Positions 14,574 through 22,495 of a stretch of DNA of 37,157 bases are shown in pieces. Source of the DNA: Actinomycetota bacterium (GTDB lineage Bacteria > Actinomycetota > Thermoleophilia > Gaiellales > Gaiellaceae). Below the pieces are notes generated by a model that was given only the letters and a program-made list of their open reading frames with translations, was not told where the DNA came from and did no database searches. Every line of letters begins with the position of its first letter. Position 1 is the stretch's first letter. Both the position numbers and the translations under genes were made by a program. Where the stretch lies: NCBI GenBank assembly GCA_005884945.1, contig VAYM01000147.1:1-37157 (forward strand), given 5' to 3'.

Positions 14574-16186
14574 TCACGCCGCGCACCGAAGGTCGCCTTC
14601 AGTGCCTCGTGCGCGGCGCGGAGCTCCGAGGTCACCTGCTGAACGAGGGCGTCCGCCGCATCCTCGGTGACGACGCCGTCGGCGACGAGCCGCTCCGCGA
14701 AGAGCTCCCGCGCTGTCTCGTGCTGCGCAATCTGCGACGCCATCAACGGCTGCGTGTACGCCGCTTCGTCCTGCTCGTTGTGCCCGTGCCGGCGGTAGCC
14801 GACGACGTCGACGACGACGTCGCTCTCGAATCTGCGCCGGAACGCGAGCGCGAGGCGAACGGCGGAGATCGCGGCCTCCGGGTCGTCGGCGTTCACATGG
14901 ATGATCGGGATGTCGAAGCCCTTCGCCAGGTCGCTCGAGTACCGCGTCGAGCGTCCCTCCATCGGATCCGTCGTGAAGCCGACCTGGTTGTTTGCGATCA
15001 GGTGGAGCGTGCCGCCGACGGAGTAGCCGTCCAGCGCCGCGAGGTTGAGGGTCTCGGCGACGCCGCCCTGGCCGGGGAACGACGCATCGCCGTGGATCAG
15101 GACGGCCAGCGCGACGGATGGGTCGTGCAGGCCCATCCGCGGCGAACGGTCAGTCTGCTCGGCGCGCGCGCGGCCCTCGACGACCGGATCGACGGCCTCG
15201 AGGTGGCTTGGGTTCGCGGCGAGCGTGACCGTCACATCCCCGGACGGCGTGGAGCGGGATCCCCGCGCGCCGAGGTGGTACTTGACGTCACCGGTGCCGC
15301 CTTCCTGAGTCGCGACGACGGCATCGATCGTGCGCTCGCCCTCGAACTCGCGGAGGATCGAGTCGTAGCCGAGCCCGAGCGTGTGCGCGAGCACGTTCAG
15401 CCGGCCGCGATGCGCCATCCCGATCACGACTTCGTGCGCTCCCGACTCCGCCGCGAGCTCGAGCGTCTCGTCGAGCATCGCCACGAGCACGTCAAGCCCT
15501 TCGATCGAGAACTGTTTCTGCCCGAGGAACGCGCGACGAAGGTAATGCTCGAAGGCTTCGGCCCGGGACAGCTGGGCGAGCAGCGCCTTCTTCTCCTCGG
15601 CCGACAGCGGCTGCCGGTACTTCCCCGACTCGATCGCCTGGCGCAGCCACACGCGCTTCTCGTGCTCGGAGATGTGCTCGATCTCGTACGCGATCGTTCC
15701 GGTGTATGTCTCCTGCAACCGTGGCAGCGCTTCCGAGAGCGTCTCACCGGGCACGTACATGCGGAGGACCGACGCGGGGATCCTCGCCTGGAGCTCCGGT
15801 GTCAGCTTCGGGATCAGCCGCTCGGGCTCGAGTGCGGGGTCGCCCGGGGGCTCCGAGCCGAGCGGATCCAGGTGCGCCGCGAGATGCCCGTGCATCCGGT
15901 ACGCCTTGACGAGAGCCATTGCGGCCGCGACGCCGCCGAGGAGCTCGTCGGAGACCGGCTCGGCCGCGGGCGACGGGATCGGCGGCGCGGGCGCGGCTGC
16001 AGGGCCGCCGTTGCCGTCCGCCTCGAGCGTCTGGAGCAGGCGCACGAGGCCCGGGTTCGCGGCGACGATCTCGCTGGCGCCGCTCTCAAACAGGTGCCGC
16101 CACTCCGACGGGACCGCGTCCGGGTTCTCGAGGTAGTCCTCCAGCAGGTCGCCTGCATAGCCGGCGTTGAGGCCGTCGACGTCCAC
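14570..16186 (-). CDS. sucA: 2-oxoglutarate dehydrogenase E1, N-terminal half
   Basis: 538 residues containing the N-terminal recognition segment (GYAGDLLEDYLENPDAVPSE), a Pro/Ala linker without an E2-like domain, and the thiamine-diphosphate-binding domain: IGMAHRGRLNVLAH, GDVKYHLGARG, NPSHLEAVDPVVEG, HGDASFPGQGGVAETLNL, NNQVGFTT and GYRRHGHNEQDEAAYTQP. These are SucA hallmarks. E1 decarboxylates 2-oxoglutarate for the 2-oxoglutarate dehydrogenase complex. The ORF stops at TGA 14570-14572 after LKATFGARRD, in the interdomain linker; the rest follows in the -1 frame. The GTG at 16186 was chosen because the E1 N-terminus begins there and it lies 23 nt after the 88-residue membrane protein gene; the longer frame would overlap that gene. 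Confidence 0.9.
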   Translation of the reverse strand: MDVDGLNAGYAGDLLEDYLENPDAVPSEWRHLFESGASEIVAANPGLVRLLQTLEADGNGGPAAAPAPPIPSPAAEPVSDELLGGVAAAMALVKAYRMHGHLAAHLDPLGSEPPGDPALEPERLIPKLTPELQARIPASVLRMYVPGETLSEALPRLQETYTGTIAYEIEHISEHEKRVWLRQAIESGKYRQPLSAEEKKALLAQLSRAEAFEHYLRRAFLGQKQFSIEGLDVLVAMLDETLELAAESGAHEVVIGMAHRGRLNVLAHTLGLGYDSILREFEGERTIDAVVATQEGGTGDVKYHLGARGSRSTPSGDVTVTLAANPSHLEAVDPVVEGRARAEQTDRSPRMGLHDPSVALAVLIHGDASFPGQGGVAETLNLAALDGYSVGGTLHLIANNQVGFTTDPMEGRSTRYSSDLAKGFDIPIIHVNADDPEAAISAVRLALAFRRRFESDVVVDVVGYRRHGHNEQDEAAYTQPLMASQIAQHETARELFAERLVADGVVTEDAADALVQQVTSELRAAHEALKATFGARRD

Positions 16187-16209
16187 TACGCCTGTTGTAG
16201 CAGGGCCTG

Positions 16210-16476
16210 CTACCAGAGCGGGTTGCTCGTTACCACGGCGACCGCCATCCCGACCGCAAAGCACAGCGCGCCGATGAAGACTGCCGCTATCCCAAGGCGT
16301 GCGCTTCGTCCCCCGATGCCGACCGAGATGAGCGAGAGGAGGATCGCGATCGGAACGAGGCGCAAAGGCCGGTACGCGACGCCGGCGAGACTCACGAAGA
16401 TCCCTGCTGCGGCGAGGAACCCCGCGAGCGTCTGCGCGGCGCCCGACGGACCGGTCTTCGGAGCGTCAACCTCCAC
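16210..16476 (-). CDS. Small three-helix membrane protein
   Basis: An 88-residue integral membrane protein. A polar N-terminus (MEVDAPKTGPSGAAQT) is followed by three hydrophobic segments (about 17-35, 38-55, 62-83) separated by RPLR and GGRSARLG. Small residues dominate the helices. No family is recognised beyond a general DUF-type small membrane protein. The GTG at 16476 is the only plausible start and has no strong Shine-Dalgarno. It lies 9 nt after the preceding envelope operon and 23 nt before sucA, so it links the two in one transcript. Confidence 0.75.
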   Translation of the reverse strand: MEVDAPKTGPSGAAQTLAGFLAAAGIFVSLAGVAYRPLRLVPIAILLSLISVGIGGRSARLGIAAVFIGALCFAVGMAVAVVTSNPLW

Positions 16477-16485
16477 GGAGGCGGA

Positions 16486-16779
16486 TTATCGTCGCGCGTA
16501 CGCGGCCGCGACGCGGCTACTGCGCGCGTACCGCCGCGAGGGGCCGCTGTGAGGCCGCACCGGGCCGACCGGCCCATGCCGTCGCGGCCGATGAGGCGGG
16601 AACGGCGAGTGCGGGACGAGCACGCGGACGGGCTCTCCCTCTTCCGGCTTGGGTTCCGCCTTGATCGCCCACCAGACGACCCAGCAAAGGTACGCAATGG
16701 GGATCTTCAGGATGACCATCAGGAAGATCAGCTCCCACACGGTGTCGGGAGTGTACCGCCCGCTCTGGGCCCTAATCAT
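16486..16779 (-). CDS. Single-span membrane protein with basic Pro-rich tail
   Basis: A 97-residue protein with one transmembrane helix (about residues 15-38, ELIFLMVILKIPIAYLCW), an acidic juxtamembrane part (KAEPKPEEGEP) and a basic Pro/His/Arg-rich tail (PHSPFPPHRPRRHGP). The tail probably faces the cytoplasm. No family is recognised. Its ATG (16779) overlaps the TGA of the upstream lipoprotein gene as ATGA, so translation is likely coupled. It is the last of four tightly joined envelope genes. Confidence 0.75.
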   Translation of the reverse strand: MIRAQSGRYTPDTVWELIFLMVILKIPIAYLCWVVWWAIKAEPKPEEGEPVRVLVPHSPFPPHRPRRHGPVGPVRPHSGPSRRYARSSRVAAAYARR

Positions 16780-17390
16780 CCGGCGACATTGGCCACGAGG
16801 CAGCCCTGAGAGAGGATGCGGCCGCGCGCGTCGAGCTGCGCGATCCGGAACGTCGCGCGGGCGTGCTCGTAGTCGACGCCTGCGATCGTCGCGATCCGGA
16901 TCGGCAGCCCCGCAGCCGCGGGGTAGAGCTCGGTGGATCGGCGCTGCTCGACGGCGACCCAGCGAGCACCAGGCAGTGGATTGACGAACGCACTTGCGAC
17001 GTGACGGCCGAGCCGGTCGCGGCACAGAAGCTCGAGCCGTGGATCCGTCACTCGCCGGTTCCTCAGCCGGCCCGCGCTCACGCCGCACCACTCACGCCGC
17101 TCGAGCGGCACGCCGGTTGCGTCGCAGGCGAAGACGTCAGGGCTCGCTCTCTGCGCGATCGTCAAGCTGCGTGTCGCACGTCCGCGTCGCTCCACGACGG
17201 TGACGACGCCATGCCGGAACGACGTCAGCGCGAGACAGCGCCCGACCGCCCCGCCGGCCGGAAGCTGGACGCGGCGTACGCGGACGCTGTCGACGAATTG
17301 CGCCGACACCTTCTCGCCACCGCCGCTGCCGCACGCGGCGGCGGCAAGGAGGCTCACGCACGCGATGGTCGTGACGCTCAGCCGGTCCAA
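16776..17390 (-). CDS. Putative secreted lipoprotein
   Basis: A 204-residue exported protein. From a TTG at 17390 it begins LDRLSVTTIACVSLLAAAAC-GSGGGEK: a short n-region, a hydrophobic core and a lipobox-like LAAAAC with Cys20 followed by a Gly/Ser tether, so lipid attachment is likely. The mature part has about 180 residues with several Cys (RCLAL, FACDATG, EWCGVSAG, ELLCRDRLG, SQGCLV) that could form disulfides, and repeated short beta-like strands. No known domain is recognised. The TTG lies inside the end of the NlpC/P60-like gene (13-nt overlap); there is no ATG or GTG nearby that keeps the signal peptide. The stop overlaps the next gene's ATG (ATGA). Confidence 0.7.
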   Translation of the reverse strand: MDRLSVTTIACVSLLAAAACGSGGGEKVSAQFVDSVRVRRVQLPAGGAVGRCLALTSFRHGVVTVVERRGRATRSLTIAQRASPDVFACDATGVPLERREWCGVSAGRLRNRRVTDPRLELLCRDRLGRHVASAFVNPLPGARWVAVEQRRSTELYPAAAGLPIRIATIAGVDYEHARATFRIAQLDARGRILSQGCLVANVAG

Positions 17391-17992
17391 CCGATCCGCC
17401 GGACGCCGCTGAACGCGGATTGGCTGCGATAGGTCTCGTCGAACAGGTTCGTCCCGCAGGCCTCGCACTTCGCCTCGATGATCTGGTCCCATCCGCCGGA
17501 GCCGCGGAAGAACACGAGGCCGATGTGGTACGTGCTCGCGAAACCGTCCATCGCGATCGCGTTCGGCTTGTACACCGTGCCGTTCGGCGCGCCGCTCCCG
17601 TTCTTGAACGCTTCCGCGGTGTACGGCCCGTGGACGTTCCGGAGCGGCGCCCAGTAGTAGCGTCCGCCGTTGGACGCGTCCTGCGACTCGCGCCACGTCT
17701 TGAACGTGAAGCCCGAGCAGTCCCCGCCCTCGCCGCCCGTGTACTGCTGCGGCGGGTCGTTCGGCGCGGCGTCGTGGTCGTCGTTGTTCCAGCAGCCGCC
17801 GCCCCATTGGTACCCGTCCCAGGCGGCGATGATCGCGTAGTTCATCTGACCGTCTCGCGTCATGCTCGCGGTCGGCTGCGGCGCCGCCGCATTGCAGTTC
17901 GCGGACTGAAACGTGCGCGTGCGCGCCGCGGTGACGCCGGTGAGCACGAGCGCGAGCGCAAATGTGACGGAAAACGTTGCGAGCGGCTTCAT
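17378..17992 (-). CDS. Secreted NlpC/P60-like cysteine hydrolase
   Basis: A 204-residue exported protein. A signal peptide (about 1-22, ATFSVTFALALVLTGVTA) is followed by a single domain. YQWGGGCW and then GGDCSGFTFKTW at about 89-100 match the catalytic-cysteine region of NlpC/P60 enzymes (DCSGF, Cys92), and STYHIGLVFFRG supplies a candidate His (H156). Such enzymes usually cut peptidoglycan stem peptides; amidase or transglutaminase-like variants exist. The insert between these motifs and the extra cysteines (CNAA, CEACG) are unlike standard members, so activity is inferred. ATG 17992 has GGAGGG eight bases upstream and overlaps the stop of the preceding gene (ATGA); the next gene starts inside its end. 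Confidence 0.78.
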   Translation of the reverse strand: MKPLATFSVTFALALVLTGVTAARTRTFQSANCNAAAPQPTASMTRDGQMNYAIIAAWDGYQWGGGCWNNDDHDAAPNDPPQQYTGGEGGDCSGFTFKTWRESQDASNGGRYYWAPLRNVHGPYTAEAFKNGSGAPNGTVYKPNAIAMDGFASTYHIGLVFFRGSGGWDQIIEAKCEACGTNLFDETYRSQSAFSGVRRIGWTG

Positions 17993-19377
17993 CGTGCACC
18001 CTCCAGGTCGTAGCGGTCGACGAACGCACCCGCGGGGCCGGTGCCGAGCTTGTACAGCGATCCGCCGGCCAACCGGAAGTAGGCGAGCGGCGCGGCGTCC
18101 GCCCACTGGTCCGACGCGACGGCGAACGTCCGGACGAGCCCGTTGCCGTCGAGGACGAGGACTTCGAACTCGTCGCGAGACTCCGAGTACGCCTTCACGA
18201 CGAGGACGATCCGGTTGCCCCACCGTTCGGCGAGCTGGACCTCGCCGAGCGGCGTGCCGCTGACGATGCGCCAGCTCGCGCGAACCGCGTCGTCGACGAT
18301 GCGCGCGAGACGCACCTCGCCCGTTCCGACGCGGAGGACGACGAGCGTCGAGCCATCCGCCAGCGGCCGTCCCGGGGTCCCGGCGCGTGCCTGCGCGGCT
18401 CGGTCGAGTGGTGTCGCGCCGTCCTGAGCCGGCATCCACTCCTCGGACGGCTCCTGGTGCACGACCGGACCGCGCGGGCCCAGACGAAGCTGCGACCACG
18501 TGCGGTCCGCGATGTGCCGCGCCCGGATCTGCACACCGCCCGGCGTGAACGTCTGGAGCAGCGGCGCCGAGCCCGCGCTGCTCGCCCCGTCGAGGACGTA
18601 GATCGTCCCGTCGGCGCCGACCGCGAGATCGTTCGTCGCCGTCGGGACGTCGACCGGCGCGGTCGCAACGGCGTGGCCCGCACGCCACCGCTCGACTCTG
18701 TGGTTCACACCATCGAGGAGCGTCACCGTGCCGTCCGACGCAACATCGAAGGAGGACGGCCCGATCCGGAGCGACGTCGGGCCGCCGCTCACGCCGGCCT
18801 CGCCGGCGCCGCTCCCCCAGCGCGCGTCGACGACACGTGCTGACGGCGTCTCCGTGTTGCCGAAAGCATCGGTACCGAGGTCGACCATGACCGGATTCCG
18901 GAGCCGGTAACTCCTCTGCGCCGCGTCCGCTCCACCGGACGGCACGACGAGCGCACCGCCGTTCGCCGCGTCCCGAAGCGCCGCGTAATAGGAGAAGCCG
19001 TCGGGAGCTGACGCGATCCGATCGGGCAGGTCGACGAAGTACCGGCCGGCCCCCGAGTCCGGCCCGCGGGAGAGCGGCAGGCGCTCGAACGCCCCTCCCC
19101 GGCCGGATCGGACGTAGACGTCGCCTGCGCCGTCGCACGCATCGCCGCCTGCCGGCGGCGGGCAGACGATCGCGTAGCGGAGCGTGACGTGCTCGCCCGG
19201 CAGCGTGAGCAGCGGCGGCACGTGCGCCGCCGTCATATGCAGATCCCCGTCGGCGCGCGCTCCACCGCTTGCCCCGCCCGCGAGCAGCGCGATCGCGACG
19301 ATGCCGCCGGCAGTGCCCGCGACGAGGCCCGAGAGCCCGCCCGCGAACAACCGCCAGCGCTTCCTGACGCGTTCCAT
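17989..19377 (-). CDS. Membrane-anchored extracytoplasmic NHL/beta-propeller-like protein
   Basis: A 462-residue protein. A basic start (MERVRKRWR) and a transmembrane/signal segment (about 11-34, Gly/Ala/Val-rich) are followed by an exported body. Residues about 45-130 form an Ig-like or beta-sandwich stretch with a Cys pair ([12 protein letters not shown]). The rest has propeller-like repeats such as [16 protein letters not shown] and [17 protein letters not shown], resembling NHL/six-bladed propellers. No catalytic motif is visible; a surface binding or scaffold role is inferred. ATG 19377 has AGGAGG six bases upstream, and the longer frame only crosses the sigma factor antisense. First gene of the coupled envelope operon, divergent from the sigma factor. 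Confidence 0.82.
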   Translation of the reverse strand: MERVRKRWRLFAGGLSGLVAGTAGGIVAIALLAGGASGGARADGDLHMTAAHVPPLLTLPGEHVTLRYAIVCPPPAGGDACDGAGDVYVRSGRGGAFERLPLSRGPDSGAGRYFVDLPDRIASAPDGFSYYAALRDAANGGALVVPSGGADAAQRSYRLRNPVMVDLGTDAFGNTETPSARVVDARWGSGAGEAGVSGGPTSLRIGPSSFDVASDGTVTLLDGVNHRVERWRAGHAVATAPVDVPTATNDLAVGADGTIYVLDGASSAGSAPLLQTFTPGGVQIRARHIADRTWSQLRLGPRGPVVHQEPSEEWMPAQDGATPLDRAAQARAGTPGRPLADGSTLVVLRVGTGEVRLARIVDDAVRASWRIVSGTPLGEVQLAERWGNRIVLVVKAYSESRDEFEVLVLDGNGLVRTFAVASDQWADAAPLAYFRLAGGSLYKLGTGPAGAFVDRYDLEGAR

Positions 19378-19506
19378 CAGAAGCCTCCTGGGTCGACTGC
19401 TCCCGACGGTACGCAGCGGATTCAGACGCGTGGGAAACGCCTCTGTGTCACAACTGCAACTCTTCCGGGTTATCCTCGAGCGGCAGACGGGGATACCCGC
19501 GTAGCG
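19378..19506. promoter_or_regulatory. Divergent promoter region, envelope operon and sigma factor
   Basis: 129 nt between two divergent starts. On the plus strand GTCACA and TATCCT (about 19448-19477) are spaced 18 bp with a 4/6 match each to -35/-10, a weak candidate for the sigma factor gene. AGGAGG on the minus strand next to 19377 serves the envelope operon. No clear operator is seen. Confidence 0.4.
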
Positions 19507-20553
19507 ATGGTTGCCGATCAGCGTCTTCAAATCCTCCTCGAACAAGGCGAGGAGCTCGGCTGCCTGAACCTCTCGGCGGTCAACGAGTTCCTGCAGGAGA
19601 CCAACCTCGACGACGAGCAGGTCGAAGGCTTCTTCGAGCAGCTCGAAGAGCGCCACATCGCGCTGACCGACGATTGCGCCCGGCCGGACGCGACCGAAAG
19701 CACGTACGTCAACGGCGACCTCGCCGTCGCGACGACCGACGCCTTGCAGCTCTTCCTCAACGAGGCCGGGCGCTACAAGCTCCTGACCGCGCAGGAGGAG
19801 GTCGAGCTCGCCAAGCGCATCGAGCGAGGCGACAAGGCGGCCAAGGACCTGATGATCAACTCGAACCTCCGCCTGGTCGTGTCGATTGCGAAGAAGTACC
19901 AGGGACACGGGATCTCGCTGCTCGACTTGATCCAGGAAGGGATCATCGGGCTCATCCGCGCGGTCGAGAAGTTCGACTGGCGGCGCGGGTACAAGTTCTC
20001 CACGTACGCGACGTGGTGGATCCGCCAGGCCGTGCAGCGCGGCGTCGCGAACAAGTCACGCACGATTCGGATCCCAGTCCACATCGTCGAGCGCGAGCAG
20101 AAGATCGCACGCGCCGAGCGCGAGCTCGCGGTCCGGCTCGGACGGCCCCCGACGGACGACGAGATCGTCAAGCATTCGAAGCTGTCGCCGAAGCACGTGG
20201 CCGAGGTGCGAGCGGCGGCGCGCGCTGTGACGAGCCTCGACCGCCCCGTCGGTGAAGAGGGAGACACGACGTACGGCGACCTCTTTGCCGTCGAGGGGTC
20301 GGAGCCCGTGGAAGAGGTCCATGTCAGCCTCGCGGAGACTGCCGTGCGCCATGCGGTCGAAGCGCTGCCCGATCGTGAAAAAGAAGTGGTGAAGCTTCGT
20401 TACGGAATGGACGGCGACCCCGATCCGAAGTCGCTCGAAGAGATCGGCCGAATCATGGGCTTGACGAGGGAGCGCGTACGACAGATCGAGGCGCAAGCGC
20501 TGCAGCGGCTCGCCGAGCGACGCGAGATCGAGGCGCTCGAGGGCGCAGCCTAG
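19507..20553 (+). CDS. rpoD: RpoD/SigA-family RNA polymerase sigma factor
   Basis: A 348-residue sigma-70 factor. Residues about 5-58 ([20 protein letters not shown] through [10 protein letters not shown]) look like region 1.1, the autoinhibitory domain of primary sigma factors. Region 1.2 lies at about 78-110, region 2 at about 116-186 with [30 protein letters not shown] and [12 protein letters not shown] (core binding and -10 recognition), region 3 at about 195-270, and region 4 at about 285-338 with [15 protein letters not shown] and [14 protein letters not shown] (helix-turn-helix for -35). The domain set points to the housekeeping factor or a close group 2 paralogue. ATG 19507 begins the region 1.1 match; no strong Shine-Dalgarno is visible. 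Confidence 0.93.
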   Translation: MVADQRLQILLEQGEELGCLNLSAVNEFLQETNLDDEQVEGFFEQLEERHIALTDDCARPDATESTYVNGDLAVATTDALQLFLNEAGRYKLLTAQEEVELAKRIERGDKAAKDLMINSNLRLVVSIAKKYQGHGISLLDLIQEGIIGLIRAVEKFDWRRGYKFSTYATWWIRQAVQRGVANKSRTIRIPVHIVEREQKIARAERELAVRLGRPPTDDEIVKHSKLSPKHVAEVRAAARAVTSLDRPVGEEGDTTYGDLFAVEGSEPVEEVHVSLAETAVRHAVEALPDREKEVVKLRYGMDGDPDPKSLEEIGRIMGLTRERVRQIEAQALQRLAERREIEALEGAA

Positions 20554-20604
20554 TCCAGGAGAGACAACTGGCGACGTCGGCACGCGCCCCCTACCGTCGC
20601 GTGC

Positions 20605-21063
20605 ATGCGCGACCTCCTCGTCGCCGCGGCGATGGTGCTTGCGATCGCCGCGCTGCTCGTCCACCGTCCGTCTTCGCGCGCGGCCATCCGCCCGAGCTCG
20701 TCGCTCACCCCCGGTGCGTTGAATCCGGACGTTACGCAGGCGAACATCCACGAGACGATCTGCGTGCGCGGCTGGACCAAGACGATCCGCCCGCCCGTCG
20801 AGTACACGAACGCACTGAAGCTGAGGCAGATGCGCGTGTATGGGTTGACGAGATCGCCGCGCGACTACCAGGAGGATCACCTCATCAGCCTCGAGCTCGG
20901 CGGCGCTCCGCGCGATCCGCGCAACCTGTGGCCCGAGCCGTATCCACGCGCGGCGAAGGTCGACACGATCGAGAACGAGCTGAACGCCGAGGTGTGTTCC
21001 GGGAGCATGTCGCTCGCCGACGCGCAGCGGCGTGAGTCGGCGATGAAGCACGCCGACGGTTGA
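20605..21063 (+). CDS. Secreted HNH-like protein, 152 residues
   Basis: An N-terminal hydrophobic segment (LLVAAAMVLAIAALLV, about 4-19) predicts export or anchoring. The mature part contains ICVRGWTKTIRPP and then DYQEDHLISLELGGAP with NLWPEPYPRAA. The DH-(I)SLELGG-N-LWPE arrangement resembles the beta-beta-alpha metal core of HNH-type endonucleases, in which the Asp-His pair and the Asn are functional. Two cysteines (ICVRG, EVCSGS) could form a disulfide. Proteins of this pattern are known as secreted hypotheticals in actinobacteria; nuclease activity is inferred, not shown. The ATG at 20605 gives a good signal peptide. It lies 51 nt after the sigma gene. Confidence 0.8.
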   Translation: MRDLLVAAAMVLAIAALLVHRPSSRAAIRPSSSLTPGALNPDVTQANIHETICVRGWTKTIRPPVEYTNALKLRQMRVYGLTRSPRDYQEDHLISLELGGAPRDPRNLWPEPYPRAAKVDTIENELNAEVCSGSMSLADAQRRESAMKHADG

Positions 21064-21064
21064 T

Positions 21065-21119
21065 GCTTTACGAACGCTTTACGCGACTCTCATCCTGCTC
21101 TTAGCAGTGTCTTAGGTCG
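21065..21119 (+). promoter_or_regulatory. Five-unit 11-bp direct-repeat array (response-regulator-like operator)
   Basis: Five consecutive 11-bp units carry a conserved core: CTTTAC at 21066 and 21077, TCTCAT at 21088, TCTTAG at 21099 and 21110. T at position 4 and A at position 6 of the unit are invariant, and the first two 8-mers (GCTTTACG) are identical. The period of one DNA turn is typical of head-to-tail binding by OmpR/PhoB-family winged-helix regulators. The array ends 15 nt before the multicopper oxidase start, so it overlaps the promoter or leader. No regulator of that family is encoded in the window. Confidence 0.6.
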
Positions 21120-21134
21120 CGGTGAGATCGTCGC

Positions 21135-22178
21135 ATGACGGTGAAGGCGAAGACGGCCGGGCAGCCGTCGTTCACTCGACGGGCAGCACTCGCCGGGGCA
21201 GCGTCGATCCTGGGATCGGGAGCCGCGGCGAAGCTGATCGACCGCGCGTCGGCCGCGCCGATGCCGGACGACCCGTCGATGTCCCGGTCGATGCACACCG
21301 GCTTCGCGGAAGGACGAACGACGGTCGACCCGGCGGTCAACGGCTTCGATCCGAGCCTGCTGATTCGCGACTTCGACTGGGGAAAGGCGCGTCGGCTCGC
21401 CGGCGGTCGCACGCTGCGCCGCTACGAGCTCGTGGCCTACGACAAGGAGATCGAGATCGTGCCTGGCGTGAAGTTCAGAGCATGGACGTACAACGGACGC
21501 GTTCCGGGTCCGACGATTCGCTGCCGGGAGGGCGACGAGCTGGACGTCCACTTCGTGAACGCCGGCTCGCATCCGCACACGATCCACTTCCACGGCATCC
21601 ACCGCGACCTCGTCGACGGCGTTCCCGGGATCGGTCGAGGCGAGATCGGGGTCGGCGAGGAGTTCACGTACTCGTTCACCGCGGAGCCGTTCGGGCTGCA
21701 TCTGTACCACTGCCATTCCGCGCCGCTCGCAGAGCACATCTCGAAGGGCCTGTACGGCGCGTTCATCGTCGACCCGAAGGACGGACGGCCGCCTGCGGAC
21801 GAGCTGCTGATGATGCAGAACGCGTTCGACCCGAACTTCAACGACGACAACGAGGTCTACGCCGTCAACACGGTTGCGTTCCACTATCTCTACCGCCCGG
21901 TCCAGGTGAACCGCGAGGAGCTCGTCCGGATCTATCTCCTGAACATCGTGGAGCTCGACCCGATCAACTCGTTCCACATCCACGGGAACTTCTTCCATCG
22001 CTTTCCCACCGGGACGTCGTTGACGCCGACCGAGTACACGGACACCGTGATCCAGGGGCAAGGGCAGCGCGACATCCTCGAGCTGCGCTTCCCCTACACG
22101 GGGCAGTACATGTTCCACGCACACAAGACCGAGTTCGCGTCGCTCGGGTGGATGGGGATGTTCCACGTCGTCGAATGA
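21135..22178 (+). CDS. Tat-exported two-domain multicopper oxidase
   Basis: A 347-residue copper enzyme of the laccase/nitrite-reductase superfamily. A twin-arginine signal (SFTRRAALAG, about 12-21) indicates folded export. Four HxH motifs provide a complete type 2/3 trinuclear site: HFH 151-153 (within HPHTIHFHG), HCH 192-194, HIH 281-283 and HAH 328-330. The type 1 copper site lies in domain 1 (Cys193 with His201 in HCHSAPLAEH); domain 2 lacks a Cys, which is the 'type C' two-domain layout. A substrate such as Cu(I), Mn(II), Fe(II) or phenols cannot be told apart. It is preceded by an 11-bp repeat operator, and its stop overlaps the next ATG (ATGA). Confidence 0.92.
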   Translation: MTVKAKTAGQPSFTRRAALAGAASILGSGAAAKLIDRASAAPMPDDPSMSRSMHTGFAEGRTTVDPAVNGFDPSLLIRDFDWGKARRLAGGRTLRRYELVAYDKEIEIVPGVKFRAWTYNGRVPGPTIRCREGDELDVHFVNAGSHPHTIHFHGIHRDLVDGVPGIGRGEIGVGEEFTYSFTAEPFGLHLYHCHSAPLAEHISKGLYGAFIVDPKDGRPPADELLMMQNAFDPNFNDDNEVYAVNTVAFHYLYRPVQVNREELVRIYLLNIVELDPINSFHIHGNFFHRFPTGTSLTPTEYTDTVIQGQGQRDILELRFPYTGQYMFHAHKTEFASLGWMGMFHVVE

Positions 22179-22495
22179 AGGTCGCGCTCGCACTCGTCGT
22201 CGTGGCCTCGTCGCTCGGCGCAGGGTTCGTGGCGATGCACGGGCTGCCGGGCCGGTCCGGCGGCGACGAAGTCAAGGTGACCGGCGCGAGGTTGGAGCCG
22301 GGCCGCATCGTCTTGACGCTCGAGAGCCACGCCGACCACGTCGTCTCGATCGCGCAGGCAATCGTCAACGACTCATACGTCAACTTCGACGCCGGCACGC
22401 CGGGATCGGCGGAGATCGCGATCGACTACCCGTTCCTGAGCTCGCGTCAGACCGCGTACGGAGCGAGGACCCGGAGGAGGGCGCCTACCTGGTGA
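22175..22495 (+). CDS. Short exported protein coupled to the copper oxidase, possibly truncated
   Basis: 106 residues. A signal peptide (VALALVVVASSLGAGFVAM) is followed by one small beta-rich domain: VTGARLEPGRIVLTLES, VSIAQAIVNDSYVNFD and EIAIDYPF. These strands resemble the extracytoplasmic N-terminal domain that, in my recollection of actinobacterial genomes, precedes the ZIP metal-transporter domain in genes next to such oxidases. Here there is no membrane domain, and the last 18 residues (SSRQTAYGARTRRRAPTW) look unnatural, so this may be a truncated remnant; an authentic short periplasmic partner is the alternative. ATG overlaps the oxidase stop. The 3' end overlaps the convergent regulator gene by 49 nt. 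Confidence 0.6.
   Translation: MKVALALVVVASSLGAGFVAMHGLPGRSGGDEVKVTGARLEPGRIVLTLESHADHVVSIAQAIVNDSYVNFDAGTPGSAEIAIDYPFLSSRQTAYGARTRRRAPTW

Noticed and set aside
13339-14586. 415-codon minus-strand frame beginning GTG at the sucA break
   Set aside because: Its GTG overlaps the sucA stop attractively, but the translation is Arg/Pro/Gly noise; the E1 sequence is in the neighbouring frame.
14609-16552. 647-codon open frame antisense to sucA
   Set aside because: Same shadow effect; the minus strand encodes unmistakable E1 motifs.
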